NCBI GenBank assembly: GCA_040376995.1
Contig: JBEIPP010000004.1
Span: 1-46,445, forward strand
From: UBA4416 sp040376995
GTDB lineage: Bacteria; Bacteroidota; Bacteroidia; B-17B0; Aurantibacillaceae
DNA length: 46,445 nucleotides
Direction: 5' to 3'
Of the stretch, positions 33,164-40,609 are shown in pieces; the stretch's first letter is position 1; every line of letters begins with the position of its first letter. The position numbers and the translations under genes were made by a program. The notes beneath the pieces were generated by a model. That model was not told the origin of the DNA. It did no database searches and was given only the letters and a program-made list of their open reading frames with translations.

Positions 33164-33772
33164 TTAAAATTCAATTTTTAAAATACTTGATACCGGGATT
33201 GTTATCCCACCTTTTAAAGTTACATGTTTTGGGTCTAAATTCCAAATGGTTGTTTCTACATGTTTATTTGAATACCTGTCTTTAAAGAAAATTTTAACTT
33301 TGTGTTTTTCAGAATTCCCCAATTTCATGGCCCTACTTAATTCTTCTAATCGATTTGAAACGTCAATTTCTGTTTTTAAGACATCTTCTTTCGCAAATTT
33401 TAAATGATGTATTCCCGTTTTATCAATTAATTTACTTTTTGTATTGTATAATTTAAAACTTAATAATTCTCTTAGTACTTGTGTTTTTTTAGTTCTTTTG
33501 GCAATTCTAGTAATTCCAATAGATTGTTTAGAAATATAAGCCGTCTCTAATTTGTCATCAATCGTGTAATACACCTTTAAACAAAATAGTGTAACAATTA
33601 AACTAATAAATCCCATTAAAAAGTAGTGATGAATAGCAAAATCAATAATAGAATCCGCTAAAATAAATGGATTAGTATGTAATACGATACAAGCTATAAA
33701 AACACTTGCGGCAATTAATCCAATAACAGCAGCTATTCCTTTAATATTGGAATGTGATGTTTTTGTTTTCAT
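33164..33772 (-). CDS. Two-TM protein of unknown function
   Basis: 202 residues. Two membrane segments (about residues 11-31 and 50-68) are followed by a soluble, Lys-rich domain of about 130 residues. That part begins with a basic stretch (ITRIAKRTKKTQVLREL) and ends in short beta strands (ETTIWNLDPKHVTLKGG). I recognise no family. It lies 37 nt downstream of the SPFH lipoprotein gene and 9 nt upstream of the methyltransferase gene on the same strand, suggesting a shared operon. A signalling or membrane-bound bPH-like role is possible but unsupported. Confidence 0.6.
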   Translation of the reverse strand: MKTKTSHSNIKGIAAVIGLIAASVFIACIVLHTNPFILADSIIDFAIHHYFLMGFISLIVTLFCLKVYYTIDDKLETAYISKQSIGITRIAKRTKKTQVLRELLSFKLYNTKSKLIDKTGIHHLKFAKEDVLKTEIDVSNRLEELSRAMKLGNSEKHKVKIFFKDRYSNKHVETTIWNLDPKHVTLKGGITIPVSSILKIEF

Positions 33773-33809
33773 AAAATAATAATAAATATTATATACGTTA
33801 ATTAATGTT

Positions 33810-34577
33810 TTATTGATTAATTAAAAATGGTGTTTTACCATCAGTAACAATTATTTTGGTGTTAGGTGATTTGGAAAGTTCTGTAAAAGCTTCAATACTT
33901 CTAATTTTAATAATTTCATTGGTTAAGCCCTCCGAAATTATTTTTTGAGCGTCACTTGTTCCTTTAGCCTCAATAATTTTTCGGTCAGCTTCTAATTTAG
34001 CCTGTTTCAAAGTAAATTCCATTCTCATCACATCTTGTTCTGCTTGCAACTTTTGTTCAATAGAATTGGCTAAACCTTGAGGTAATTGAATGCTTTTCAT
34101 CAATACCGCATCAATTTCAATGCCTTGAGAATTTAGAATTTCCATCATTTTTATTTTAATGGCTTTTTCAATTTCTGATCTTAGGCCTGAATGTAAATCT
34201 TTAGCAAAATACTGTGCGCAAACATCAGCCGAAGCGGATCTGAAAACATTAGCAATAATAGTTTCATATCTTAAACCAATATTTCTAATAATTTCGGGAA
34301 CACGATCTTGATTTAATTTATACAAAATTGATATTTGTGAATTAATACTTAACCCTTCTTTACTTGGCAAGCTTAAGCTTAATTCTAAATTATTTGTTTG
34401 GATTGATACTCTTATTACTTTTGAAACGAAAGGATTATAGAAGATTGGCCCTCTTAAATGAGCCTTATCTGATAAACGACCTAGTTTTTGTTTAACACCT
34501 ACCTGGCCTGGCCTGATAATTGCACAATTCGAAAATAAAAGTAATGATACGATTGAAATTACACCTAGCTTTTTCAT
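33810..34577 (-). CDS. SPFH/prohibitin-like protein with lipoprotein signal
   Basis: 255 residues. Residues 1-18 look like a lipoprotein signal (ISIVSLLLFSNC, Cys18, with Asn at -1, a weaker lipobox). The SPFH/Band-7 domain follows: RPGQVGVKQKLGRL, INSQISILYKLN, VFRSASADVCAQYF and a long helix (PQGLANSIEQKLQAEQDVMR plus the EAKGTSDAQKIIS segment) typical of prohibitins. Such proteins oligomerise into ring scaffolds on membranes and often guard proteases. If the lipobox is genuine the scaffold lies in the periplasm. First gene of a three-gene minus-strand group. Confidence 0.8.
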   Translation of the reverse strand: MKKLGVISIVSLLLFSNCAIIRPGQVGVKQKLGRLSDKAHLRGPIFYNPFVSKVIRVSIQTNNLELSLSLPSKEGLSINSQISILYKLNQDRVPEIIRNIGLRYETIIANVFRSASADVCAQYFAKDLHSGLRSEIEKAIKIKMMEILNSQGIEIDAVLMKSIQLPQGLANSIEQKLQAEQDVMRMEFTLKQAKLEADRKIIEAKGTSDAQKIISEGLTNEIIKIRSIEAFTELSKSPNTKIIVTDGKTPFLINQ

Positions 34578-34858
34578 AATGAATAAATTTATTTGATATA
34601 AAATTAATCCAAATTATCTATATGTTTTTATTTATGTTTTTTATACATAGCATTAATTATTTTTATATAACTCATACATAGTATTTAAGAAATGGATTTT
34701 CATGTAAACTATCTTTTAAAGTGTGTTTTTTGTCTTTATGCTTTTATAACACGGTATTTTTCTAAAATCATTACTCACTTTCTTAGGTTAATATCTTAAA
34801 AAAACACTTATGAGCATTATACAATAAAGCCCTATTTTTAGTTCTTCAATACAATAAA

Positions 34859-36343
34859 GTGTCAAACCCTCTCAAAAAATTAGCATCGCAAACAGCCGTT
34901 TATGGTTTAGGAAGTGTGCTTCCACGCGTGATTACTTTTTTGTACTCTTTTATTTTAACCTACATTTTTAAGCAACCTTCTGAATTATCTGCTAATACAG
35001 AGTTTTACGCTTATATCAGTTTTTTAAATATTTTATTTACTTATGGTATGGAAACAGCTTTTTTTCATTACTCTAATAAAATAGAGGAGAAAGAGCGCGT
35101 GTACTCAACAGCAGTAATATCTATTTTTGTAAGCAGTATAGGATTATCATTGTTATTTGTTTTGTTTTCAGGCTCTATAGCTGATTTTATTAAAGAGCCA
35201 GAGCATGTTAATTATATTATTTGGTGTGTGTTGATTGTTGCTACAGATGCTATGATGGCAGTTCCATTTGCGCGATTACGATTAAATAATCAAGCTAAAC
35301 GATTTGGGGCACTTAAATTATTAAATGTCACCGTTTTTATTTTAATCTGTATTTTTTATTTCAATGTCTGTAAGCCAGCCTATGTTAATGAACCAGAGTC
35401 GGTATTAGCTAAATTTTACAACCCAGAAGTAGGAGTAGGTTATATGTTTTTAGCGGGACTATTAGCTAATGTGGTAAGTTTATTGTTTTTAGCAAAAGAG
35501 TTTACTGGCATACAATATGTATTTGATAAGGATTTATGGAAACAAATGTTGAGTTATGCTTGGCCCTTATTAATATTAGGTTTTGCAGGAATGATTAACG
35601 AGACTTTTGATCGCTTTATTTTAAAATATTTATTGCCCGAAGGAATAGCAGAAAATGAGTTGGGTATTTATGGCGCTTGTTATCGTATTGCGATGTTCAT
35701 GACCATTTTTACAACGGCTTTTAAATATGCAGCAGAGCCATTCTTTTTTAGTCAGGCAAAACACGAAGATTCCAAAAAGCTAAACGCCATGGTGATGAAG
35801 TATTATGTGCTATTTTGCTTGTTTTTATTTTTAGGAACCATGATGAATTTACCTTGGTTAAAATATGCGGTTAGCGAAAAATTTAGAGATGGTTTAGGAG
35901 TTGTGCCAATTTTATTGTTGGCTAATTTATGTGTAGGTGTTTATTGGAACTTATCGATTTGGTTTAAATTAACGGGACAAACAAAATTTGGAGCCATGAT
36001 AACAGTAATAGGAGCCGTTATTACCTTAGTGATTAATTTTGTGGGTATTCCTAAATTTGGATACATGGCTTGTGCTTGGGCTACTTTGGCTTCTTACGGT
36101 ATTATGATGATTACGTCCTATGTTATGGGACAGAAGTATTATCCAGTAAAATATAATTTGCGAAGTATATCTGTATTTACCTTTTTAGCTCTTGGTTTTT
36201 ATTTTATTTCTACACTGTATTCGGATATGGAAAGTACTGCCATAAAGTTGATATTGAATAATATCTTGTTGGGTTTATTTGCATTTATATTTTATAAATT
36301 AGAATTTGATAATTTAAAAAAATTAAAACATTTAGACCAATAA
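34859..36343 (+). CDS. Oligosaccharide flippase family (Wzx/MviN-like) membrane protein
   Basis: 494 residues, about 12-14 membrane segments. The N-terminus LKKLASQTAVYGLGSVLPRV is the typical start of polysaccharide-exporter-type flippases (MOP superfamily). The only plausible start is GTG 34859; an ATG at 34810 is out of frame. The segment AWPLLILGFAGMINETFDRFIL and the IGAVITLVINFVGIPKFGYMACAWATL region fit the family. It probably flips a lipid-linked sugar, but it could also be a peptidoglycan precursor-type transporter; the substrate is not readable. The dut gene lies downstream after a repeat element. Confidence 0.88.
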   Translation: MSNPLKKLASQTAVYGLGSVLPRVITFLYSFILTYIFKQPSELSANTEFYAYISFLNILFTYGMETAFFHYSNKIEEKERVYSTAVISIFVSSIGLSLLFVLFSGSIADFIKEPEHVNYIIWCVLIVATDAMMAVPFARLRLNNQAKRFGALKLLNVTVFILICIFYFNVCKPAYVNEPESVLAKFYNPEVGVGYMFLAGLLANVVSLLFLAKEFTGIQYVFDKDLWKQMLSYAWPLLILGFAGMINETFDRFILKYLLPEGIAENELGIYGACYRIAMFMTIFTTAFKYAAEPFFFSQAKHEDSKKLNAMVMKYYVLFCLFLFLGTMMNLPWLKYAVSEKFRDGLGVVPILLLANLCVGVYWNLSIWFKLTGQTKFGAMITVIGAVITLVINFVGIPKFGYMACAWATLASYGIMMITSYVMGQKYYPVKYNLRSISVFTFLALGFYFISTLYSDMESTAIKLILNNILLGLFAFIFYKLEFDNLKKLKHLDQ

Positions 36344-36350
36344 TTAACAA

Positions 36351-36477
36351 CATAGGTACATAGGAAAAAATATGTAGTTTAAGTGCACAATAGAACTGTG
36401 ATTTGAACATAGAGCTATGTGAATAGCAAAACACTATTTTTAATCTTATACCACGTAAACAATCTATGTTTCTATGT
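36351..36477. repeat. CTATGT-type inverted repeat element between flippase gene and dut
   Basis: Left arm ACATAGGTACATAG (36350-36363) and right arm CTATGTTTCTATGT (36464-36477) are inverted, each holding two CTATGT-type blocks. A third palindrome, ACATAGAGCTATGT (36407-36420), lies between. The unit fills nearly all of the intergenic gap and looks like a small non-coding repeat. Confidence 0.6.
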
Positions 36478-36498
36478 GGTAAAATAATAATAAAAAAT

Positions 36499-36933
36499 AT
36501 GAAAATTAGAGTTGTCAATCAATCCAAACACGAGTTGCCACAATACGCTACCGAACTTTCTGCAGGCCTTGACTTAAGAGCAAATATTGATACACCTATT
36601 GAGTTAAAACCTTTAGAAAGAACACTAGTCCCAACAGGTTTATTTATTGAATTACAAAAAGGATATGAAGCTCAAATTCGTCCACGTAGTGGCTTAGCAT
36701 TTAAAAATGGGATCACGGTTTTAAATTCTCCAGGCACTATTGACGCAGATTATAGAGGAGAAGTAAAAGTGTTATTAGTGAATTTATCTAATACTCCCTT
36801 TATGATAAATGATGGTGAGCGAGTGGCTCAAATGGTGATTGCTAAACATGAACAAATTACTTGGGAACCTACTTCTTCTTTAGATGAAACCGAAAGAGGT
36901 GCTGGTGGCTTTGGTCATACTGGCACTAAATAA
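36499..36933 (+). CDS. dut: dUTP diphosphatase
   Basis: 144 residues from ATG 36499. The frame extends upstream by 11 codons, but that stretch is the repeat element. All five Dut motifs are visible: AGLDLRAN, RPRSGLAFKNG (Ser of the phosphate loop), LNSPGTIDADYRGEVKVLLVN with catalytic Asp, GERVAQMVI and the C-terminal Phe loop RGAGGFGHTG. The trimeric enzyme hydrolyses dUTP to dUMP, limiting uracil in DNA. It is preceded by a flippase gene on the same strand and followed by a REP-like element. Confidence 0.97.
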   Translation: MKIRVVNQSKHELPQYATELSAGLDLRANIDTPIELKPLERTLVPTGLFIELQKGYEAQIRPRSGLAFKNGITVLNSPGTIDADYRGEVKVLLVNLSNTPFMINDGERVAQMVIAKHEQITWEPTSSLDETERGAGGFGHTGTK

Positions 36934-36940
36934 TACTTGC

Positions 36941-36994
36941 TGTCAGTTCGAGTGATTTTTACCTGCTTCTTTGCAAAAATTGTATCGATAACCT
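36941..36994 (+). repeat. REP-like palindromic element, copy A (upstream of GIY-YIG gene)
   Basis: 54 nt beginning TGTCAGTTCGAGTGATTTTT and ending CTTTG, an A-rich arm, then GTATCGATAACCT. It can fold on itself (CGAGTGATTTTT against AAAAATTGTATCG). The copy at 37369-37419 has the same blocks in inverted orientation. It lies 7 nt after the dut stop. Confidence 0.7.
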
Positions 36995-37006
36995 ATTGTA
37001 GCTATA

Positions 37007-37324
37007 GTGTATAAAGTCATATACTTATATATTTTAAAATGTAATGATGATTCTTTTTATGTAGGAGTCACAAATAATCTTGATAAGCGTATGGCCGAGC
37101 ATAATAATGGAATAAATGCGACATCATATTCATTTTCAAGGAGGCCTGTCGAATTAGTATTTCATGAAGTATTTACTGATTTTAATCTAGCTTTTGAATT
37201 AGAAACTAAATTAAAAAAATGGAGTTGAGCAAAAAAAGAGGCATTAATAAATGGTAATTTCGAAGAATTAAAAACACTTTCAAAGAAAAAGTTTACCGAA
37301 CCAAATAGGATATTGGTTCGGTAA
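37007..37324 (+). pseudogene. GIY-YIG endonuclease-like gene (UPF0213 family) with premature stop
   Basis: The frame starts at a GTG (37007) and encodes YLYILKCNDDSFYVGVTNNLDKRMAEHNNG, the GIY-YIG core with conserved Arg and His, then FELETKLKKWS. An in-frame TGA at 37226-37228 stops it at 73 residues. After the stop the same frame continues as AKKEALINGNFEELKTLSKK to a TAA at 37322-37324, which is the normal tail of this family (usually KKWSRxKKEALINGN), so an Arg codon has become TGA. The gene appears recently inactivated, though a truncated but folded nuclease cannot be excluded. It is bounded by inverted REP-like copies. Confidence 0.75.
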
Positions 37325-37330
37325 ACTTTT
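37287..37330. terminator. Perfect 18-bp hairpin between convergent genes
   Basis: Arms 37287-37304 and 37313-37330 are exact reverse complements (AAAAGTTTACCGAACCAA) with an 8-nt loop. The A4 and T4 ends allow it to act in both directions, serving the GIY-YIG gene and the Cys-cluster gene. Its left arm overlaps the last codons of the original GIY-YIG frame. Confidence 0.75.
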
Positions 37331-37368
37331 GCGCATCAGTATAAAAATAGTCTTGAGGGTTTTTATAA

Positions 37369-37419
37369 ACATCTCGATACGAAAATTCAAAGAGACAGAA
37401 TTTTCTACTCGATGTGACA
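37369..37419 (-). repeat. REP-like palindromic element, copy B (downstream of GIY-YIG gene)
   Basis: On the minus strand it reads TGTCACATCGAGT, an A/T arm, CTTTG, a second arm, then GTATCGAGATGT, the same order of blocks as copy A at 36941-36994. The conserved parts are TGTCAnnTCGAGT, CTTTG and GTATCGA; the arms differ but keep pairing potential. It is inverted relative to copy A. Confidence 0.65.
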
Positions 37420-37432
37420 CAGTTCGATTTCG

Positions 37433-37915
37433 TCAAATAATTTTCTTCAACCTTTCCGTAATTTCCAAAACAGCAGGACAAACAATCGTGTTTCTGTAAG
37501 TTAAATCTAGAATTTGCTCCATGCGTTTTCTATCAGTGTGAGGGTATTCTCGGCATGCATTTGGTCTTGCTTCATAAACTGAGCAATAATTATCGGAACC
37601 TAAAAAGGGGCAAGGAGCCTGACGTAATACATAATCTTTGTCTTCATCAATTCGTAAATATTTATCAATAAATTCGCCGGGCTTTATTCGCATATGTTTT
37701 GCTAGGCGTTCAATGTCTCTATTGTAAAAAATAGGAGACGTTGTTTTACAGCAGTTAGCGCAAGCTAAACAGTCTATGCTTTCAAATACTTCGTCGTGGA
37801 CAGAATGAAATTGATTGTCTAAATTTTTTGGTTTTGTACGCTTGAGTTTGTCAAAAAAAATCCTGTTCTCTTTTTTAAGAGTAGAAGCTTTTTGATTATG
37901 TTTTTCAATATCCAA
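37433..37915 (-). CDS. YkgJ-type cysteine-cluster (putative zinc or Fe-S binding) protein
   Basis: 160 residues from a TTG at 37915; no ATG or GTG lies in frame upstream before a stop, and the next Met is far inside. Cysteine motifs typical of the YkgJ family are present: SIDCLACANCCKTTSP, RQAPCPFL, NYCSVYEARPNACREYPH and the late TIVCPAV. They should bind a metal or cluster. The biochemical role of the family is unknown. It is the last gene of the minus-strand run, 39 nt after truB. Confidence 0.85.
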   Translation of the reverse strand: MDIEKHNQKASTLKKENRIFFDKLKRTKPKNLDNQFHSVHDEVFESIDCLACANCCKTTSPIFYNRDIERLAKHMRIKPGEFIDKYLRIDEDKDYVLRQAPCPFLGSDNYCSVYEARPNACREYPHTDRKRMEQILDLTYRNTIVCPAVLEITERLKKII

Positions 37916-37954
37916 GATACAACCTGTAAATTAGAGGTAAGCGTATAATTGTTT

Positions 37955-38659
37955 TTAGTAAGTATTTTCAGTAATAAATTCTTCAGGAGTTTTAGCGTCT
38001 TCAATGCTAAAGTGTCCAATTTTAGTACGACACAACGCATCTAAATAAGCACCACTATTTAAGGCTAAACCAAAATCGCGTGCAATGCTGCGTATATATG
38101 TCCCTTTAGTACAAGCAATTCTAAAATCAACAAAAGGCAATTCGCAACGAGTTATTTCAAATTCTAATATTTCAATGGGTCTTGCTTTCAATTCAATTTC
38201 TTCGCCAATACGAGCTAGCTTATACAAACGTTTGCCATCTACTTTTACGGCACTAAACATCGGCGGCACTTGTTCTTGCTTACCAACAAAGGATTTAGCA
38301 GTTTCGTAAACGAGTTCTTTGGTAATATGTTCTATTGGAAACGTTTCATCTACTTCTTTTTCTTTATCATAGCAAGGAGTGGTAGCACCAATAAAAAAAG
38401 TGCCAGTATATTCTTTTGGTAAATCCTGAAACGTGGAAATTTCTTTGGTTTTTTTGCCAGTACAGATAATTAATAAGCCTGTTGCCAATGGATCTAAAGT
38501 GCCTGCATGTCCAATTTTTAAATGCACAAACTTGTCATCCAATAATAATGATGGATGTTTTTTTAAAGCATGTTTTAATTTATTGACAGCCTGAAACGAC
38601 GACCAAGTATATGGTTTATTAATGAGTAACAGCTCGCCGCTGCGGTAATCAGTTGACAT
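37955..38659 (-). CDS. truB: tRNA pseudouridine(55) synthase
   Basis: 234 residues. The N-terminal LLLINKPYTWSSFQAVNKLK and KIGHAGTLDPLATGLLIICTGKKTK contain the catalytic Asp of TLDPLATG. PPMFSAVKVDGKRLYKLAR and CTKGTYIRSIARDFG complete the TruB pattern. The enzyme makes pseudouridine 55 in the T loop of tRNAs. The C-terminal PUA extension of some TruBs is missing, as in many Bacteroidota. It starts 14 nt after the preceding glycosyltransferase-like gene. Confidence 0.96.
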   Translation of the reverse strand: MSTDYRSGELLLINKPYTWSSFQAVNKLKHALKKHPSLLLDDKFVHLKIGHAGTLDPLATGLLIICTGKKTKEISTFQDLPKEYTGTFFIGATTPCYDKEKEVDETFPIEHITKELVYETAKSFVGKQEQVPPMFSAVKVDGKRLYKLARIGEEIELKARPIEILEFEITRCELPFVDFRIACTKGTYIRSIARDFGLALNSGAYLDALCRTKIGHFSIEDAKTPEEFITENTY

Positions 38660-38673
38660 TGGGTAAAGTTAAA

Positions 38674-40608
38674 TTAAAAATCAGATAATAAACCATAGCG
38701 ATACGGATTATTATTCCATTTACAAATTGAAAAATCTATTATTTTAAATGTTTCCTTGTGGTCATTCCATACAAAAATATTTAATTCATTATCTGGATAA
38801 CTAAATTTAGGGCCAACATATATAGAAATATACAACTTTTGGTTGTTAGATTTACTATTATAAAAATCTAACATATTATTTGCGGTCCAATGTATGTTTT
38901 GTTTATTGGCATCAGTACTAGCGCATAGTTGTCCTTTTATTGGTTTTTCAGATTGATACGATATTTCTGCTAAAATAGTCTCACCTTCTTTACAATGTAA
39001 ATCTTTGTTTTTTATTTTAAATGAAATGGGAAACTCATTTAAGCTATCTACTTTGTAATACTTTAAATGATTGTCGTTAACTATAAGTTCTTTATTATAA
39101 TTAAATCCTTCAGGAATATCAGAAAAGTTAGTTGATTTAATTATTATTTTTTCTTTGTCTAAATTTTGCGCCGTCGGTTTTTTAGTTAGAACATATACCT
39201 CGTAGTTATATCCAATCGTTTTTTGATAGACATAAGGATAATAAATGGAAGCTTGAAGTAATTGCCATGGATTAAAGTCGCCTAGTGTTAAATAGCTTGT
39301 TTGTAATGTGTCATAGATAGCCTTGTAGTCTGTCGAATTTAATGCTTCATTTTCAATAACTTTATAATTAGCTGCACTACGATATTTTCGCTTATAGTAA
39401 TCTAAAAACCATTGTTCTCCTTTAAATAAACCATAAACATCATCATTTCCTTTTTCTTCAATTGTTTTATCAGCTACTTGTATATATGTATCAAATGGCT
39501 GGTTAAAAATAAGTTCATAGTATTTTCTTTTTACTACTAGTGTCGTTATTCCTATTATAACGAGTCCCCCAACGGCTATCCATTTTAGTTTTAAATTTAA
39601 TTCGCGTGCATAAGAGCATACAAATAATAATAGACAAGGTGAGGCAAAAATTAGGGTGGAGTATTGAATAACTGGATTTACTTTTTGTGAATAGAAGAAT
39701 CCTATTAGAAAACAGAGTGTAAAAATTGAGAATAGTAGTATTCTTATTTTGTTTGTCGTAGAGGTTTGATTGTTTTTTTCGATGAAAAAGCTAGAAGAAA
39801 TAATAATACCAACAAACACTATTAGAAATATAAATGAATAGTGAAATACATAGTATAGGTATTGAATAATGAAATCATTTTCTGGTGGATTGAGCCATCC
39901 TCCACTTTGAGAGCCAATGCCACCCATCTTAAGTTGATATAATAGAATTGGAAAATGTGGAGAGTAAATAATCACCGCGCCAATGCAAGTTAAAAGATAA
40001 TAAAGTGCATTTTTTTTAGAGACGAATAGTAAGCCAACAATGCCGCACAAAGCAGCAAACATCATACTAAAATGATGATTTAAAGCGCAAAGGGCTAAAA
40101 ACAAGGACAGTAAAACATATTTTCTTTTGTTCAGCGCGTCGTCAAACAAAACATCAAGCAAATATTTTAAGGCCAACAAACTTAATAGCAGCCCACTGAT
40201 GTATGGTCTAGCGGTAACACTATAAAAAATATAGTATTGCGTGCAAGCGAGCATTGAGGAAGTTAATAATGCAGCTGTTTCGTTAAACCATTTTTTCCCA
40301 ATTTGATATACTATAAATACAGAGCCAATTCCTGCCATTATAAAGGGTAGCTTAACGATCCATTCGGTCGTTCCAAAAAATTTACAGTAGAAATAAAGAA
40401 ATACTTGAACTAATGCTGGATGCGTATCCAATTTCATTACACCCTTGTCTATTACATCGCTCAATGAATCGTATTCTGTGCGATTTAATGCACTCAATTC
40501 ATCATAAGTATATTCTAATTCAAATAAATTATAAAATCTAAGAGTAGTAGCAATAGCTATTAAAAAAAGTATTGGGTAATTATTTTTTTGCAGTAATGTT
40601 TTCAGCAT
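38674..40608 (-). CDS. GT-C glycosyltransferase-like membrane protein (GT39/PMT_2 type)
   Basis: 644 residues. About ten to twelve membrane segments occupy the first 350 residues, followed by a soluble extracytoplasmic domain of about 290 residues. An acidic pair in the first outer loop (LEYTYDELSALNRTEY) and the following LDTHPAL are as in PMT/ArnT-like GT-C enzymes that use polyprenyl-phosphate sugars. The acceptor is unknown. It begins 1 nt after the neighbouring GT-C-like gene, suggesting the two act in one glycan-modifying pathway. Confidence 0.8.
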   Translation of the reverse strand: MLKTLLQKNNYPILFLIAIATTLRFYNLFELEYTYDELSALNRTEYDSLSDVIDKGVMKLDTHPALVQVFLYFYCKFFGTTEWIVKLPFIMAGIGSVFIVYQIGKKWFNETAALLTSSMLACTQYYIFYSVTARPYISGLLLSLLALKYLLDVLFDDALNKRKYVLLSLFLALCALNHHFSMMFAALCGIVGLLFVSKKNALYYLLTCIGAVIIYSPHFPILLYQLKMGGIGSQSGGWLNPPENDFIIQYLYYVFHYSFIFLIVFVGIIISSSFFIEKNNQTSTTNKIRILLFSIFTLCFLIGFFYSQKVNPVIQYSTLIFASPCLLLFVCSYARELNLKLKWIAVGGLVIIGITTLVVKRKYYELIFNQPFDTYIQVADKTIEEKGNDDVYGLFKGEQWFLDYYKRKYRSAANYKVIENEALNSTDYKAIYDTLQTSYLTLGDFNPWQLLQASIYYPYVYQKTIGYNYEVYVLTKKPTAQNLDKEKIIIKSTNFSDIPEGFNYNKELIVNDNHLKYYKVDSLNEFPISFKIKNKDLHCKEGETILAEISYQSEKPIKGQLCASTDANKQNIHWTANNMLDFYNSKSNNQKLYISIYVGPKFSYPDNELNIFVWNDHKETFKIIDFSICKWNNNPYRYGLLSDF

Positions 40609-40609
40609 T

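Noticed and set aside
36920..36941. Possible sigma-54 promoter (TGGCAC ... TTGC) at the end of dut
   Set aside because: Spacing between GG and GC is too long for a -24/-12 promoter and no gene needs it there.
36941..37419. Classical insertion sequence
   Set aside because: No DDE or HUH transposase, no target duplication that I can see, and the only enzyme is GIY-YIG type.
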